Source of the DNA: JALHRI01 sp044351685
GTDB lineage: Bacteria > Pseudomonadota > Alphaproteobacteria > Rickettsiales > UBA3002
DNA: 5,243 bases
Assembly: GCA_044351685.1 (NCBI GenBank)
Contig: JBILFK010000116.1
Coordinates: forward strand, 1 to 5,243
Reading direction: 5' to 3'
Positions 1 to 5,190 of this stretch are shown here, piece by piece. Both the position numbers and the translations under genes were made by a program. Numbering within the stretch: position 1 is the stretch's first letter; each line of letters opens with the position of its first letter. Below the pieces are notes generated by a model. It was given only the letters and a program-made list of their open reading frames with translations. It was not told the DNA's origin and made no database searches.

Positions 1-955
1 TCGCCTCGTACATGCTTTCGGGCAAGCCCGAACGCATATACAGTGCCCGCGTGCCTAAATCGCCTTTATCGCTTAGCAATTTTGCGGCATTGTTCGTGGG
101 TACATTGGCCAGCCTAGCAATGCCCGCGCGGAAAAAGTTCAGGTAACCTCGGCACAGCGATGTCATCACCACCGAAGCGGTTAAGCGGTTCTCGGTGGCC
201 ATTTGCGCCACTAGCTGTTCGATTTCCGCCGCGGGTGGGTTATTGGCCAGCAGCTTCATCAAGGTATCTTCGCGGGTGCCAGCGGTATCTTTGGCAATCT
301 GCGCATCGCTTAAGTTATATTTCGCTTTCAGTTCGGCGGCTACGCTATCGGTGGCCTGCGCGATCAGTTTTTCGACAATCGCCACTGGCATCGGGTAACG
401 CCCGACCATGGCGCCGATCACCTCGGATTCATTACTGAAATCATCGATGATTTTGCCAAGCGTGCGCTCGCTGATTTTCGCGCTATCGTTGGTAAGCAAG
501 GTGCTCACCACCTGCGGGTAGCTGGTCTCCACCAGCGCTTCAGAAACACGGTCGGAAACCGAGGGGCGCTTGGCAATGGTGATAAGTTTGGAAATTTCAT
601 CGCTCGATTCGACAATACGCACCAAATCGGCATCGCTTAACACATTGGAAACCGCCAGCACCGGCAGCGCCACGCGCTCCACATCCTGCACCATATGCAG
701 CACAATATCGCGGGGGATCAGGTCGTTTTCTTTCACGCGGTCCGCCAGCGTTTGCCGCACCGCCTGCGTGGCATCTTTCATCAGCAGGCGAAAAATATGT
801 TCGGCCACTTCGCGTTCACGTGCAGCAAAGCTGTCGCTATTATAGTTTACTGTCACCTTCTCGAGCACTTCAATGCGCGAATCGGGCGAATCGTCGCGCA
901 TCAAGCGCTCAACATCGGTTTGGGTCAGGATAATGGCGTTCTGTGCGCTGCTCAT
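1..955 (-). CDS. DUF2336 family protein, second copy of a tandem pair (3' end missing)
   Basis: This frame is open from an ATG at 955 down to the window edge, giving 318 residues that begin MSSAQNAIILTQTDVERLMR. It aligns along its whole length with the upstream neighbour: shared landmarks are the LMR motif near residue 20, IFRLL(L/M)KD, PRDI, (A/V)xPVLxxSxVLS, a SLC motif before (L/N)xFF near residue 275, and ALYxxxxLPES near the cut end. By comparison with the 379-residue neighbour about 60 residues are missing beyond the window. The family is largely alpha-helical with HEAT-like repeats and has no established enzymatic role; I see no signal peptide or membrane segment, so it is probably cytoplasmic. 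An AAGGG at 962-966 lies 6 bases before the ATG, and the ATG sits 9 bases after the upstream stop codon, so the two genes are almost certainly cotranscribed. The ATG at 960 is followed at once by an in-frame stop and cannot be the start. Confidence 0.85.
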   Translation of the reverse strand, partial: MSSAQNAIILTQTDVERLMRDDSPDSRIEVLEKVTVNYNSDSFAAREREVAEHIFRLLMKDATQAVRQTLADRVKENDLIPRDIVLHMVQDVERVALPVLAVSNVLSDADLVRIVESSDEISKLITIAKRPSVSDRVSEALVETSYPQVVSTLLTNDSAKISERTLGKIIDDFSNESEVIGAMVGRYPMPVAIVEKLIAQATDSVAAELKAKYNLSDAQIAKDTAGTREDTLMKLLANNPPAAEIEQLVAQMATENRLTASVVMTSLCRGYLNFFRAGIARLANVPTNNAAKLLSDKGDLGTRALYMRSGLPESMYEA

Positions 956-964
956 GCCATGCCC

Positions 965-2104
965 TTAATGAATGGTGGGCGCTTCATGCACACTACGGCC
1001 AACAATCGCCAGTAAGGTATCCATGTACGGTATTTCTTTATCGAAGCCACCACCGGTAATACGCTCGACCATGCGCTGGCAGAAATCGTTATTGCGGTAA
1101 GTGCCATATTCGGTTTCTTCAAGCGCCAAGCGCAGCATTACCTTGACGGCGGGGTAAAAACTTTCCGGAAGCTGCGCCGATTCATACAGCGCCTTAAAGC
1201 CCAGCGGGCCGGGATCGAGCAGCAAAATACGCGCATTCGAAGGCGGAATGCCCACCAGCTTGGCAATCGCCGTTTCAAAAAAGCGTAAATCGCCAATGCA
1301 CAACGAACGCAAAATCACCGAATGCGTCAGGCGCTTGTTTTTATACATGCTATCAATGAGCTTGATAATATCCTGCTGGCTCATCCACGGCGAAAGAAAT
1401 TGCAGCACTGCCGTTTCGCGCGAGGCATCACCCGCCTCTTCCACCACATGTTTGCTCATTTTATAGCGCTTGGTGAGCTGCTTTTTGAGGTTATCGGAAA
1501 CACTGTGAAATAGCTTTTCAGCGAAATCATAGGGCAGGCCACCACGATACACCAATTCTTCGAGCACCGAGGCATCTTTGGCGAATTCTTCCATCACCAG
1601 CGCAATCGTGCTATCGGCCAGCGACGCCGATTTATTGGCAAGCACTTCACGTGCAACATCTGGTTCGCGCGTTTCAGTGAGTGCATGCGCCAGCGATTTC
1701 GAAACGCTTTCGCGTTTGGAAATGGCCATAAGCTTTGGCAGTTCGCGGGTCACGCGCACAATATCGATCAAATCTTCTTCGCTCAGCACAAACGAATATT
1801 GCAGCACCGGCACTGCCACTTCGCTTTTATCGTGCGCTAATCCCCAGATAATATCGCGCGGCACATTCAAATTATCTTTCAGCTCGTTGGCCAGCACTTG
1901 CCGCACGCGTATTTCAGAATCCTTAAGCAACAGGCGAAAAATCTCGAGCGAAAGCCGCATTTCGGTTTCGCTGAAATCGCCGCTATTAAACCCGGCGCAG
2001 ATTTTCTCGGCAATCCGCGTGCGCCCCGAAGCCGAAGGCTCGCGCATCAACTGTTCCAGATCAGCATGGCTGAGGGTATGGCTTTGTGGTTTTGGTGTAG
2101 ACAT
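965..2104 (-). CDS. DUF2336 family protein, first copy of a tandem pair
   Basis: A complete 379-residue protein of the usual length for DUF2336 proteins. What is seen: an acidic/helical N-terminal half (about residues 12-190) made of repeated helix pairs, with IFRLLLKD at 56-62, VRQVLANELKDN at 67-78, VPRDI at 81-85 and VPVLQYSFVLSEEDL at 98-112; then a C-terminal half with LRSLCIGDLRFFETAIAKLVGIP near 265-287 and ALYESAQLPESFYPAVKVML near 305-324, which is typical of the family. There are no transmembrane segments or recognisable catalytic motif. The family is concentrated in Alphaproteobacteria and its function is not known; HEAT-like folds usually serve as protein-binding scaffolds, which is only inference here. 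The gene is first in a two-gene minus-strand operon and diverges from scoA. No Shine-Dalgarno sequence is visible before the ATG at 2104, and no earlier in-frame ATG exists before a stop. Confidence 0.9.
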   Translation of the reverse strand: MSTPKPQSHTLSHADLEQLMREPSASGRTRIAEKICAGFNSGDFSETEMRLSLEIFRLLLKDSEIRVRQVLANELKDNLNVPRDIIWGLAHDKSEVAVPVLQYSFVLSEEDLIDIVRVTRELPKLMAISKRESVSKSLAHALTETREPDVAREVLANKSASLADSTIALVMEEFAKDASVLEELVYRGGLPYDFAEKLFHSVSDNLKKQLTKRYKMSKHVVEEAGDASRETAVLQFLSPWMSQQDIIKLIDSMYKNKRLTHSVILRSLCIGDLRFFETAIAKLVGIPPSNARILLLDPGPLGFKALYESAQLPESFYPAVKVMLRLALEETEYGTYRNNDFCQRMVERITGGGFDKEIPYMDTLLAIVGRSVHEAPTIH

Positions 2105-2113
2105 GACTAAAAT

Positions 2114-2135
2114 GTTATACGCCTTTACAGTAAAG
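2114..2135 (-). promoter_or_regulatory. Putative -10 box and 13-bp palindrome upstream of the DUF2336 operon
   Basis: Read on the minus strand, TATAAC lies at 2119-2114, only 9 bases before the ATG at 2104. A start of transcription about 7 bases beyond it would leave almost no leader, which fits the lack of a ribosome binding site. Directly upstream is the perfect odd palindrome CTTTACAGTAAAG at 2123-2135, which falls where a regulator would touch the -10/-35 spacer. No good -35 hexamer is seen at the normal distance, so recognition by the housekeeping sigma factor is uncertain. Confidence 0.35.
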
Positions 2136-2186
2136 TTTTAGTTAACATGCTGGCCGTTTTGCGGCAAGCAAAGCCCACGCTTTCAC

Positions 2187-2214
2187 TTGATTTTCGCGAC
2201 TTTATGGGTAGGGT
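2187..2214 (+). promoter_or_regulatory. Weak candidate promoter for scoAB
   Basis: TTGATT at 2187-2192 and TAGGGT at 2209-2214 are separated by 16 bases and are the best plus-strand -35/-10 pair ahead of scoA, but the -10 matches the consensus at only three positions. If used, transcription would begin near 2221 and give a leader of about 46 bases that starts with the hairpin at 2225-2245. The assignment is tentative. Confidence 0.25.
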
Positions 2215-2224
2215 TGCCTAAATC

Positions 2225-2245
2225 GTGGTGGTCGCGCATCACCAC
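2225..2245 (+). promoter_or_regulatory. Hairpin in the scoA leader
   Basis: GTGGTGGT at 2225-2232 can pair with ATCACCAC at 2238-2245 (seven Watson-Crick pairs and one G-U) around a CGCGC loop. It ends 12 bases before the GGAG ribosome binding site at 2258-2261. It has no T-run and so is not an intrinsic terminator; it could protect the 5' end or modulate translation. The pairing is seen in the sequence, the role is inferred. Confidence 0.35.
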
Positions 2246-2266
2246 CCCCACCTTGACGGAGTTTCT

Positions 2267-2968
2267 ATGAGCAAACTATACCCCGATGCCAGCGCCGCAC
2301 TTGCGGGTTTGCTGCGCGATAATATCACCATCATGTCGGGCGGTTTTGGCCTGTGCGGCATCCCGGAACATTCGATTGCCGAACTAAAACGCAGCGGCAT
2401 TAAGGGCCTTACCATCATTTCGAATAATTGCGGGGTCGATGAATTTGGCCTCGGTATTCTGCTGAAAGACCACCAAATCAAAAAAATGGTGTCGTCGTAT
2501 GTGGGTGAAAACAAAACCTTCGAAACGCAATACTTAAACGGCGAGCTGGAAATTGAGTTCAACCCGCAAGGCACGCTGGCCGAGCGCATTCGCGCAGGTG
2601 GCGCCGGCATTCCGGCATTCTTCACCAAAACCGGCGTGGGCACAATTGTTGCCGAAGGCAAGGAAGTACGTGAATTTGGCGGCGAAAACTACGTCATGGA
2701 AACTGGGCTCATCGCCGATTTAGCCATCGTGAAAGCCTGGAAAGGCGACGAAGCCGGCAACTTAATTTACCGCAAAACCGCGCGCAATTTTAACCCGATG
2801 ATGGCCAGCGCCGGCCGCGTCACCGTAGCCGAAGTCGAAGAGCTGGTGCCTGTCGGCAGCCTCAGCGCCGACGACATCCACACCCCGGGCATTTATGTGC
2901 AGCGCATGTTTGTGGGCAAGCATTTCGAAAAGCGTATTGAAAACCGTACCGTCCAAAAGGCGGCATAA
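2267..2968 (+). CDS. scoA: Succinyl-CoA:3-ketoacid CoA-transferase, subunit A
   Basis: This 233-residue protein is the alpha subunit of a class I CoA-transferase, which with subunit B exchanges CoA between succinyl-CoA and acetoacetate in the cytoplasm. Visible family landmarks are the glycine-rich GGFGLCGIPE at 25-34, NNCGVDEFGLGILL at 53-66, NPQGTLAERIRAGGAGIPAF at 99-118 followed by FTKTGVGT, RKTARNFNPMMA at 169-180 and EELVPVGSLSADDIHTPGIY at 191-210. The length is normal for bacterial ScoA. I chose the ATG at 2267 because GGAG at 2258-2261 lies 5 bases before it and the protein then starts MSKLYPDASAAL as in relatives; an in-frame GTG at 2225 would add a His-rich tail encoded by the leader hairpin. 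It is the first gene of scoAB. The exact acceptor (acetoacetate or another 3-oxoacid) cannot be read from sequence. Confidence 0.94.
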   Translation: MSKLYPDASAALAGLLRDNITIMSGGFGLCGIPEHSIAELKRSGIKGLTIISNNCGVDEFGLGILLKDHQIKKMVSSYVGENKTFETQYLNGELEIEFNPQGTLAERIRAGGAGIPAFFTKTGVGTIVAEGKEVREFGGENYVMETGLIADLAIVKAWKGDEAGNLIYRKTARNFNPMMASAGRVTVAEVEELVPVGSLSADDIHTPGIYVQRMFVGKHFEKRIENRTVQKAA

Positions 2969-3085
2969 TAATTGTTTAACCCGTGATTCGAGGTTCAGTA
3001 GAACCGAGTCAGCCATGAGCCAGCGAAAGCTGCGCGAAGGCGAGGACAGAACGTCCGAGGCCGAAGCAAAACGAAGGAGACCACG
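2969..3085 (+). other. scoA-scoB spacer with three small hairpins
   Basis: The gap between two subunits of one enzyme is 117 bases, where such genes usually touch or overlap. It holds three successive potential stem-loops: GGTTC-AGTA-GAACC at 2992-3005, CAGC-GAAA-GCTG at 3021-3032 (a GNRA tetraloop) and GGAC-AGAAC-GTCC at 3044-3056. From 3015 to 3085 only 3 of 71 bases are T and about 70% are purines, ending in the AAGGAG ribosome binding site at 3074-3079. No T-run follows any stem and no promoter is evident, so this is more likely an RNA element in the scoAB message than a terminator. The function is unknown. Confidence 0.4.
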
Positions 3086-3736
3086 ATGGCATGGAACCGC
3101 GATGAAATGGCAGCGCTCGCTGCGCGTGAACTGAAAGATGGATTTTATGTGAATCTGGGCATTGGCATCCCCACGCTGGTGGCCAACCATATTCCCGCAG
3201 GCATGCAGGTCACGCTGCAATCGGAAAATGGCATGCTCGGCATGGGGCCCTTCCCCACCGAAGCAGAAATCGATGCCGATTTAATCAACGCCGGCAAACA
3301 AACCATCACCCAGCTTCCGGAAAGTTCGTTTTTTTCAAGCGCTGATTCCTTCGCCATGATTCGCGGTGGGCATATTGACCTGACGATTCTCGGCGCGCTT
3401 CAGGTTTCCGAAAAAGGCGATTTGGCTAACTGGATGGTGCCCGGCAAAATGGTGAAGGGTATGGGCGGCGCGATGGATTTGGTGGCCGGCGTAAAACGCG
3501 TAGTGGTGATTATGGAACATAACGCCAAAGATGGCACCGCCAAGCTAGTGAAGCAATGCAGCCTGCCGCTCACCGGTGTGGGCGTGGTCGATATGGTGAT
3601 TTCGGATCTTGCGGTGTTCACCATCGAGAATGGCGCGCTGGTGCTGCGCGATATGGCGCCCGGCGTTACGCTCGATGAGCTGAAAGCCAAAACCGAAGCG
3701 GCCTTCACCGTGGCGCTTTCCAAAGCGGCGGCCTAA
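3086..3736 (+). CDS. scoB: Succinyl-CoA:3-ketoacid CoA-transferase, subunit B
   Basis: This 216-residue beta subunit carries the catalytic glutamate of class I CoA-transferases: the SENG motif at 46-49 places it at Glu47, the residue that forms the covalent CoA thioester during the ping-pong reaction. Other family landmarks are YVNLGIGIPTLVANHIP at 21-37, NGMLGMGPFP at 48-57, the FAMIRGGHIDLTILGALQVS run at 89-108, GDLANWMVPGKMVKGMGGAM at 111-130 and the GVGVVDMVISDLAVF strand region at 164-178. Length and motif order are normal and no key residue is missing. AAGGAG at 3074-3079 lies 6 bases before the ATG. It pairs with scoA to make a cytoplasmic alpha/beta heteromer used in ketone-body or polyhydroxybutyrate-linked metabolism. 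The long spacer to scoA is the only odd feature. No other ketone-body genes are in the window. Confidence 0.95.
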   Translation: MAWNRDEMAALAARELKDGFYVNLGIGIPTLVANHIPAGMQVTLQSENGMLGMGPFPTEAEIDADLINAGKQTITQLPESSFFSSADSFAMIRGGHIDLTILGALQVSEKGDLANWMVPGKMVKGMGGAMDLVAGVKRVVVIMEHNAKDGTAKLVKQCSLPLTGVGVVDMVISDLAVFTIENGALVLRDMAPGVTLDELKAKTEAAFTVALSKAAA

Positions 3737-3804
3737 TGCTTCTGAAGGCGCGTAGCAAAATTCTGCTTTACGCGCTGGTATTGACCGAAAACGCTAAAGA
3801 AGCA
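3737..3804. repeat. Nested inverted repeat between convergent genes
   Basis: Inner arms GCGCGTAGCA (3748-3757) and TGCTTTACGCGC (3764-3775) pair over 10 bp with a 2-base TT bulge and a 6-base loop. Outer arms TGCTTCT (3737-3743) and AGAAGCA (3798-3804) are perfect complements. The element starts right after the scoB stop codon and ends 23 bases before the end of the minus-strand gene, where a bidirectional transcription stop would be useful. There is no T-run on either strand, so an intrinsic terminator is not proven; it may instead protect 3' ends of the messages. Confidence 0.4.
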
Positions 3805-3827
3805 CCCAAGGCACGCTAACCAAGATG

Positions 3828-4064
3828 TTACGCTGTCTCACCGGTTGCAAACGCCACCAGCACACCGCGCTTTTTGAAATAGGTTTGTAGCATCTTCCGC
3901 CCTTGCCGATTATTCTGCGGCAGGCGCGCAGGATCCATGACCACGGTATTCTTACTCTGTGCGTGGAGCGCGGCTTTCAGCACTGCAATCGCAGAATCTA
4001 ACCCTACATTCTGATCATTCAGCGCACGGTGCACCTGCTCCAGTGCTTCATTCACACTAAGCAT
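3828..4064 (-). CDS. Small protein of unknown function coupled to the RidA-family gene
   Basis: I do not recognise this 78-residue protein. What is seen: a probable N-terminal helical region (residues 1-36, MLSVNEALEQVHRALNDQNV then an Ala/Leu-rich helix), a short hydrophobic strand TVVMDP at about 40-45, a basic helix RQGRKMLQTYFKKRG and a second strand VLVAFA close to the C-terminus, so a small alpha-beta-alpha-beta layout is plausible. There is no signal peptide, membrane segment, metal-binding cysteine pair or catalytic signature. Its ATG lies 5 bases after the stop codon of the RidA-family gene and has no clear ribosome binding site, which suggests translation by coupling from that gene and a related role. 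Support as a real gene comes from the tight spacing and lack of a competing frame; function is unknown. Confidence 0.6.
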   Translation of the reverse strand: MLSVNEALEQVHRALNDQNVGLDSAIAVLKAALHAQSKNTVVMDPARLPQNNRQGRKMLQTYFKKRGVLVAFATGETA

Positions 4065-4069
4065 GGCGA

Positions 4070-4537
4070 TTATGGCGTAATTTCAAACGTTGCATCCACT
4101 TCCACCGCCACGCCGAATGGCAAGCCGGAAACCCCGACCGCAAAGCGGGCATGTTTGCCCGCATCGCCAAACAGATTCACCATCATGTCGGAAACGCCGT
4201 TGGCTACCTTGGGGTGGTCGGTAAAGTCATCGGGGGCGTTAACAAAAACACCTAAACGCACCAGCCGCTTAATACGGCCCCAGTCGCCACCCAGAATAAA
4301 TTTCGTATGCGCCAGAATATTCAGCCCGCAAATGCGCGCGCATTCCTGCCCTTGCTCAATGCTATATTCGCGCCCAACCTTGCCAATAAATTGCGGCTTG
4401 CCACCCTGCATGGGCAGCTGGCCCGATACGAACACCATACCGCCTGCAACCGTGCAGGGCACATAATTGGCGGCGGGCAAGGTGGCCTCTGGCAATGTAA
4501 GTCTAAGTTCTTGAAGCTTTTTTTCGATATCAGACAT
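4070..4537 (-). CDS. RidA/YjgF/YER057c/UK114 family protein
   Basis: This 155-residue protein belongs to the longer, YjgF/chorismate-mutase-like branch of the Rid superfamily (small trimeric proteins, usually cytosolic). Landmarks are ANYVPCTVAGGMVFVSGQLP at 23-42, the EQGQECARICGLNILAHTKF helix at 61-80, RIKRLVRLGVFVNAPDDFTD at 88-107 and HARFAVGVSGLPFGVAVEVD at 129-148. Arg131 aligns with the conserved arginine that binds the carboxylate in active RidA enzymes, and Glu146 is in the position of the conserved glutamate, so the ligand pocket looks intact. RidA itself hydrolyses reactive 2-aminoacrylate and related imines; whether this branch does so is not established, so a gene symbol is withheld. 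AGGAG at 4545-4549 lies 7 bases before the ATG. It is the first gene of a two-gene unit with the 78-residue gene and diverges from virB2. Confidence 0.9.
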   Translation of the reverse strand: MSDIEKKLQELRLTLPEATLPAANYVPCTVAGGMVFVSGQLPMQGGKPQFIGKVGREYSIEQGQECARICGLNILAHTKFILGGDWGRIKRLVRLGVFVNAPDDFTDHPKVANGVSDMMVNLFGDAGKHARFAVGVSGLPFGVAVEVDATFEITP

Positions 4538-4583
4538 CGTGGATCTCCTGCATGGTTAGGCGCCTTCTCTAGCATATTTTTGG

Positions 4584-4596
4584 CGCTTGAAAAGCG
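4584..4596. repeat. Short inverted repeat upstream of the RidA-family gene
   Basis: CGCTT-GAA-AAGCG forms a perfect 5-bp stem with a 3-base spacer, about 47 bases upstream of the RidA-family start and on the far side of a possible TATGCT -10 box (4577-4572, minus strand). It could be an operator half-site pair, but such short repeats occur often by chance. Confidence 0.2.
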
Positions 4597-4701
4597 TTAT
4601 CCACGTACCCTTTATTGCCATGAATTACGCCAGAATGTCACAGTAATAGTGCGAAGCTATCTGAACCCCCACTAAATATGGCAATTTCACTGGTATTTTC
4701 T

Positions 4702-4734
4702 AAAAATTTGTCAAAAACTTGTCTTAAACTTGCA
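4702..4734 (+). repeat. Three 11-bp A-rich direct repeats upstream of the virB2 promoter
   Basis: AAAAATTTGTC (4702-4712), AAAAACTTGTC (4713-4723) and TTAAACTTGCA (4724-4734) are three adjacent imperfect copies with no spacer. The first two differ at one base, the third at three more. The 11-base period is close to one helical turn, so the A-tracts lie on one face of the DNA and end 7 bases before the -35 box at 4742. Such an array suits intrinsic bending, an UP-like element or cooperative binding of a regulator. Confidence 0.55.
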
Positions 4735-4741
4735 ATAATGG

Positions 4742-4770
4742 TTAACAAAGTTTATTTTTTGTGCTATTGT
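4742..4770 (+). promoter_or_regulatory. Promoter of the VirB2-type pilin gene
   Basis: TTAACA at 4742-4747 matches the -35 consensus at five of six positions. TATTGT at 4765-4770 matches the -10 consensus at four of six and carries an extended-10 TG at 4762-4763. The spacer is exactly 17 bases and T-rich. Transcription would start near 4777 and give a leader of about 30 bases containing the strong ribosome binding site GGGGAG at 4796-4801. This is the best promoter in the window and fits an abundantly made pilin. Confidence 0.6.
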
Positions 4771-4806
4771 TCGAGCGTCAATGTATTAACATTTTGGGGA
4801 GTTTCT

Positions 4807-5133
4807 ATGAATAAGGCAGAATGGCGTGATCGCGTATGGAATATGATGCTGTGCTTCTGTGCAGTCTATGCAGTGATGTTGCTGCCAGATGCAGCGCATG
4901 CAGCAGTCGCCGGCGGCGGCACGATTGGTAAATTGCTGTGTAACGTTGCCGATTGGTTCACTGGCCCTGTCGGTCAAGGTATCGCGACCTTAGCGATCAT
5001 CGTGGTTGGTCTGGGTGCGTTGATGGGTAAAGTATCGTGGGGTATGGCCATCATCGTGGGTATTGGTGTGGCAGTTATTTTCGGCGCGCCTACCATCGTA
5101 TCTGAACTTGGTGCTGGCGGCTCGGGCTGCTAG
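4807..5133 (+). CDS. virB2: VirB2/TrbC-type pilin precursor of a type IV secretion system
   Basis: A 108-residue precursor of the major pilus subunit of a VirB/Trb-type secretion system. The N-terminus has charged residues (KAEWRDR), a hydrophobic core near 11-26 and an AHA|A signal peptidase site after residue 32, giving a mature chain of about 76 residues. The mature part has the expected two membrane helices (about 57-74 and 77-95) joined by a short GKVSW loop, and LCNVADWFTGPVGQGIATLA at 44-63 resembles pilins of Rickettsiales and related groups. The mature form has two cysteines, Cys45 and the C-terminal Cys108. I chose the ATG at 4807 because GGAG at 4798-4801 is 5 bases upstream and the signal peptide begins correctly; an earlier in-frame ATG at 4678 would read through the promoter. 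No other virB genes are visible, and promoter plus terminator suggest a one-gene transcript. Confidence 0.88.
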   Translation: MNKAEWRDRVWNMMLCFCAVYAVMLLPDAAHAAVAGGGTIGKLLCNVADWFTGPVGQGIATLAIIVVGLGALMGKVSWGMAIIVGIGVAVIFGAPTIVSELGAGGSGC

Positions 5134-5153
5134 GCTGAGGCACATGTCTTAGG

Positions 5154-5190
5154 AAAGCGCCACCTCTCAGCTTAGAGGTGGCGCTTTTTT
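5154..5190 (+). terminator. Strong intrinsic terminator after the pilin gene
   Basis: AAAGCGCCACCTCT (5154-5167) and AGAGGTGGCGCTTT (5174-5187) form a perfect 14-bp stem with a 6-base loop (CAGCTT) and are followed by a run of six T at 5185-5190. The stem begins 20 bases after the virB2 stop codon. The A-run on the left arm means the structure could also work on the opposite strand for a gene coming from the right. Confidence 0.93.

Noticed and set aside
160..845. Plus-strand open frames at 160-438, 195-398 and 570-845.
   Set aside because: They are antisense to the DUF2336 gene, have serine/arginine-rich low-complexity composition typical of antisense frames and match no family.
1578..2141. 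A 187-codon plus-strand open frame, the longest antisense frame.
   Set aside because: It lies antisense to a well-supported DUF2336 gene, is extremely serine-rich and runs into the divergent promoter region; it is a shadow.
2225..2266. In-frame GTG start for scoA that would add 14 residues (MVVAHHHPHLDGVS).
   Set aside because: The ATG at 2267 has a well-placed GGAG and gives the family's normal N-terminus; the extension is encoded by the leader hairpin.
3015..3134. Small plus-strand frame of 39 codons (starting MSQRKLREGEDRTSEAEAKR) across the scoA-scoB spacer.
   Set aside because: No ribosome binding site precedes its ATG, it overlaps the start of scoB out of frame, and its charged composition follows from the T-poor, purine-rich DNA. 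The spacer is better described as an RNA or repeat element.
4029..4466. A 145-codon plus-strand open frame opposite the RidA-family gene.
   Set aside because: The minus-strand frame has clear Rid-family motifs and a ribosome binding site; this one has neither and is rich in Pro, Thr and Ser as an antisense artefact.
4598..4606. TTATCCACG, one base from a DnaA box.
   Set aside because: It is a single imperfect copy with no AT-rich unwinding region or further boxes nearby, so there is no case for an origin or DnaA control.
4678..4806. In-frame ATG at 4678 that would add 43 residues to the pilin.
   Set aside because: It would read through the A-rich repeats and the promoter, lacks a ribosome binding site and would bury the signal peptide.
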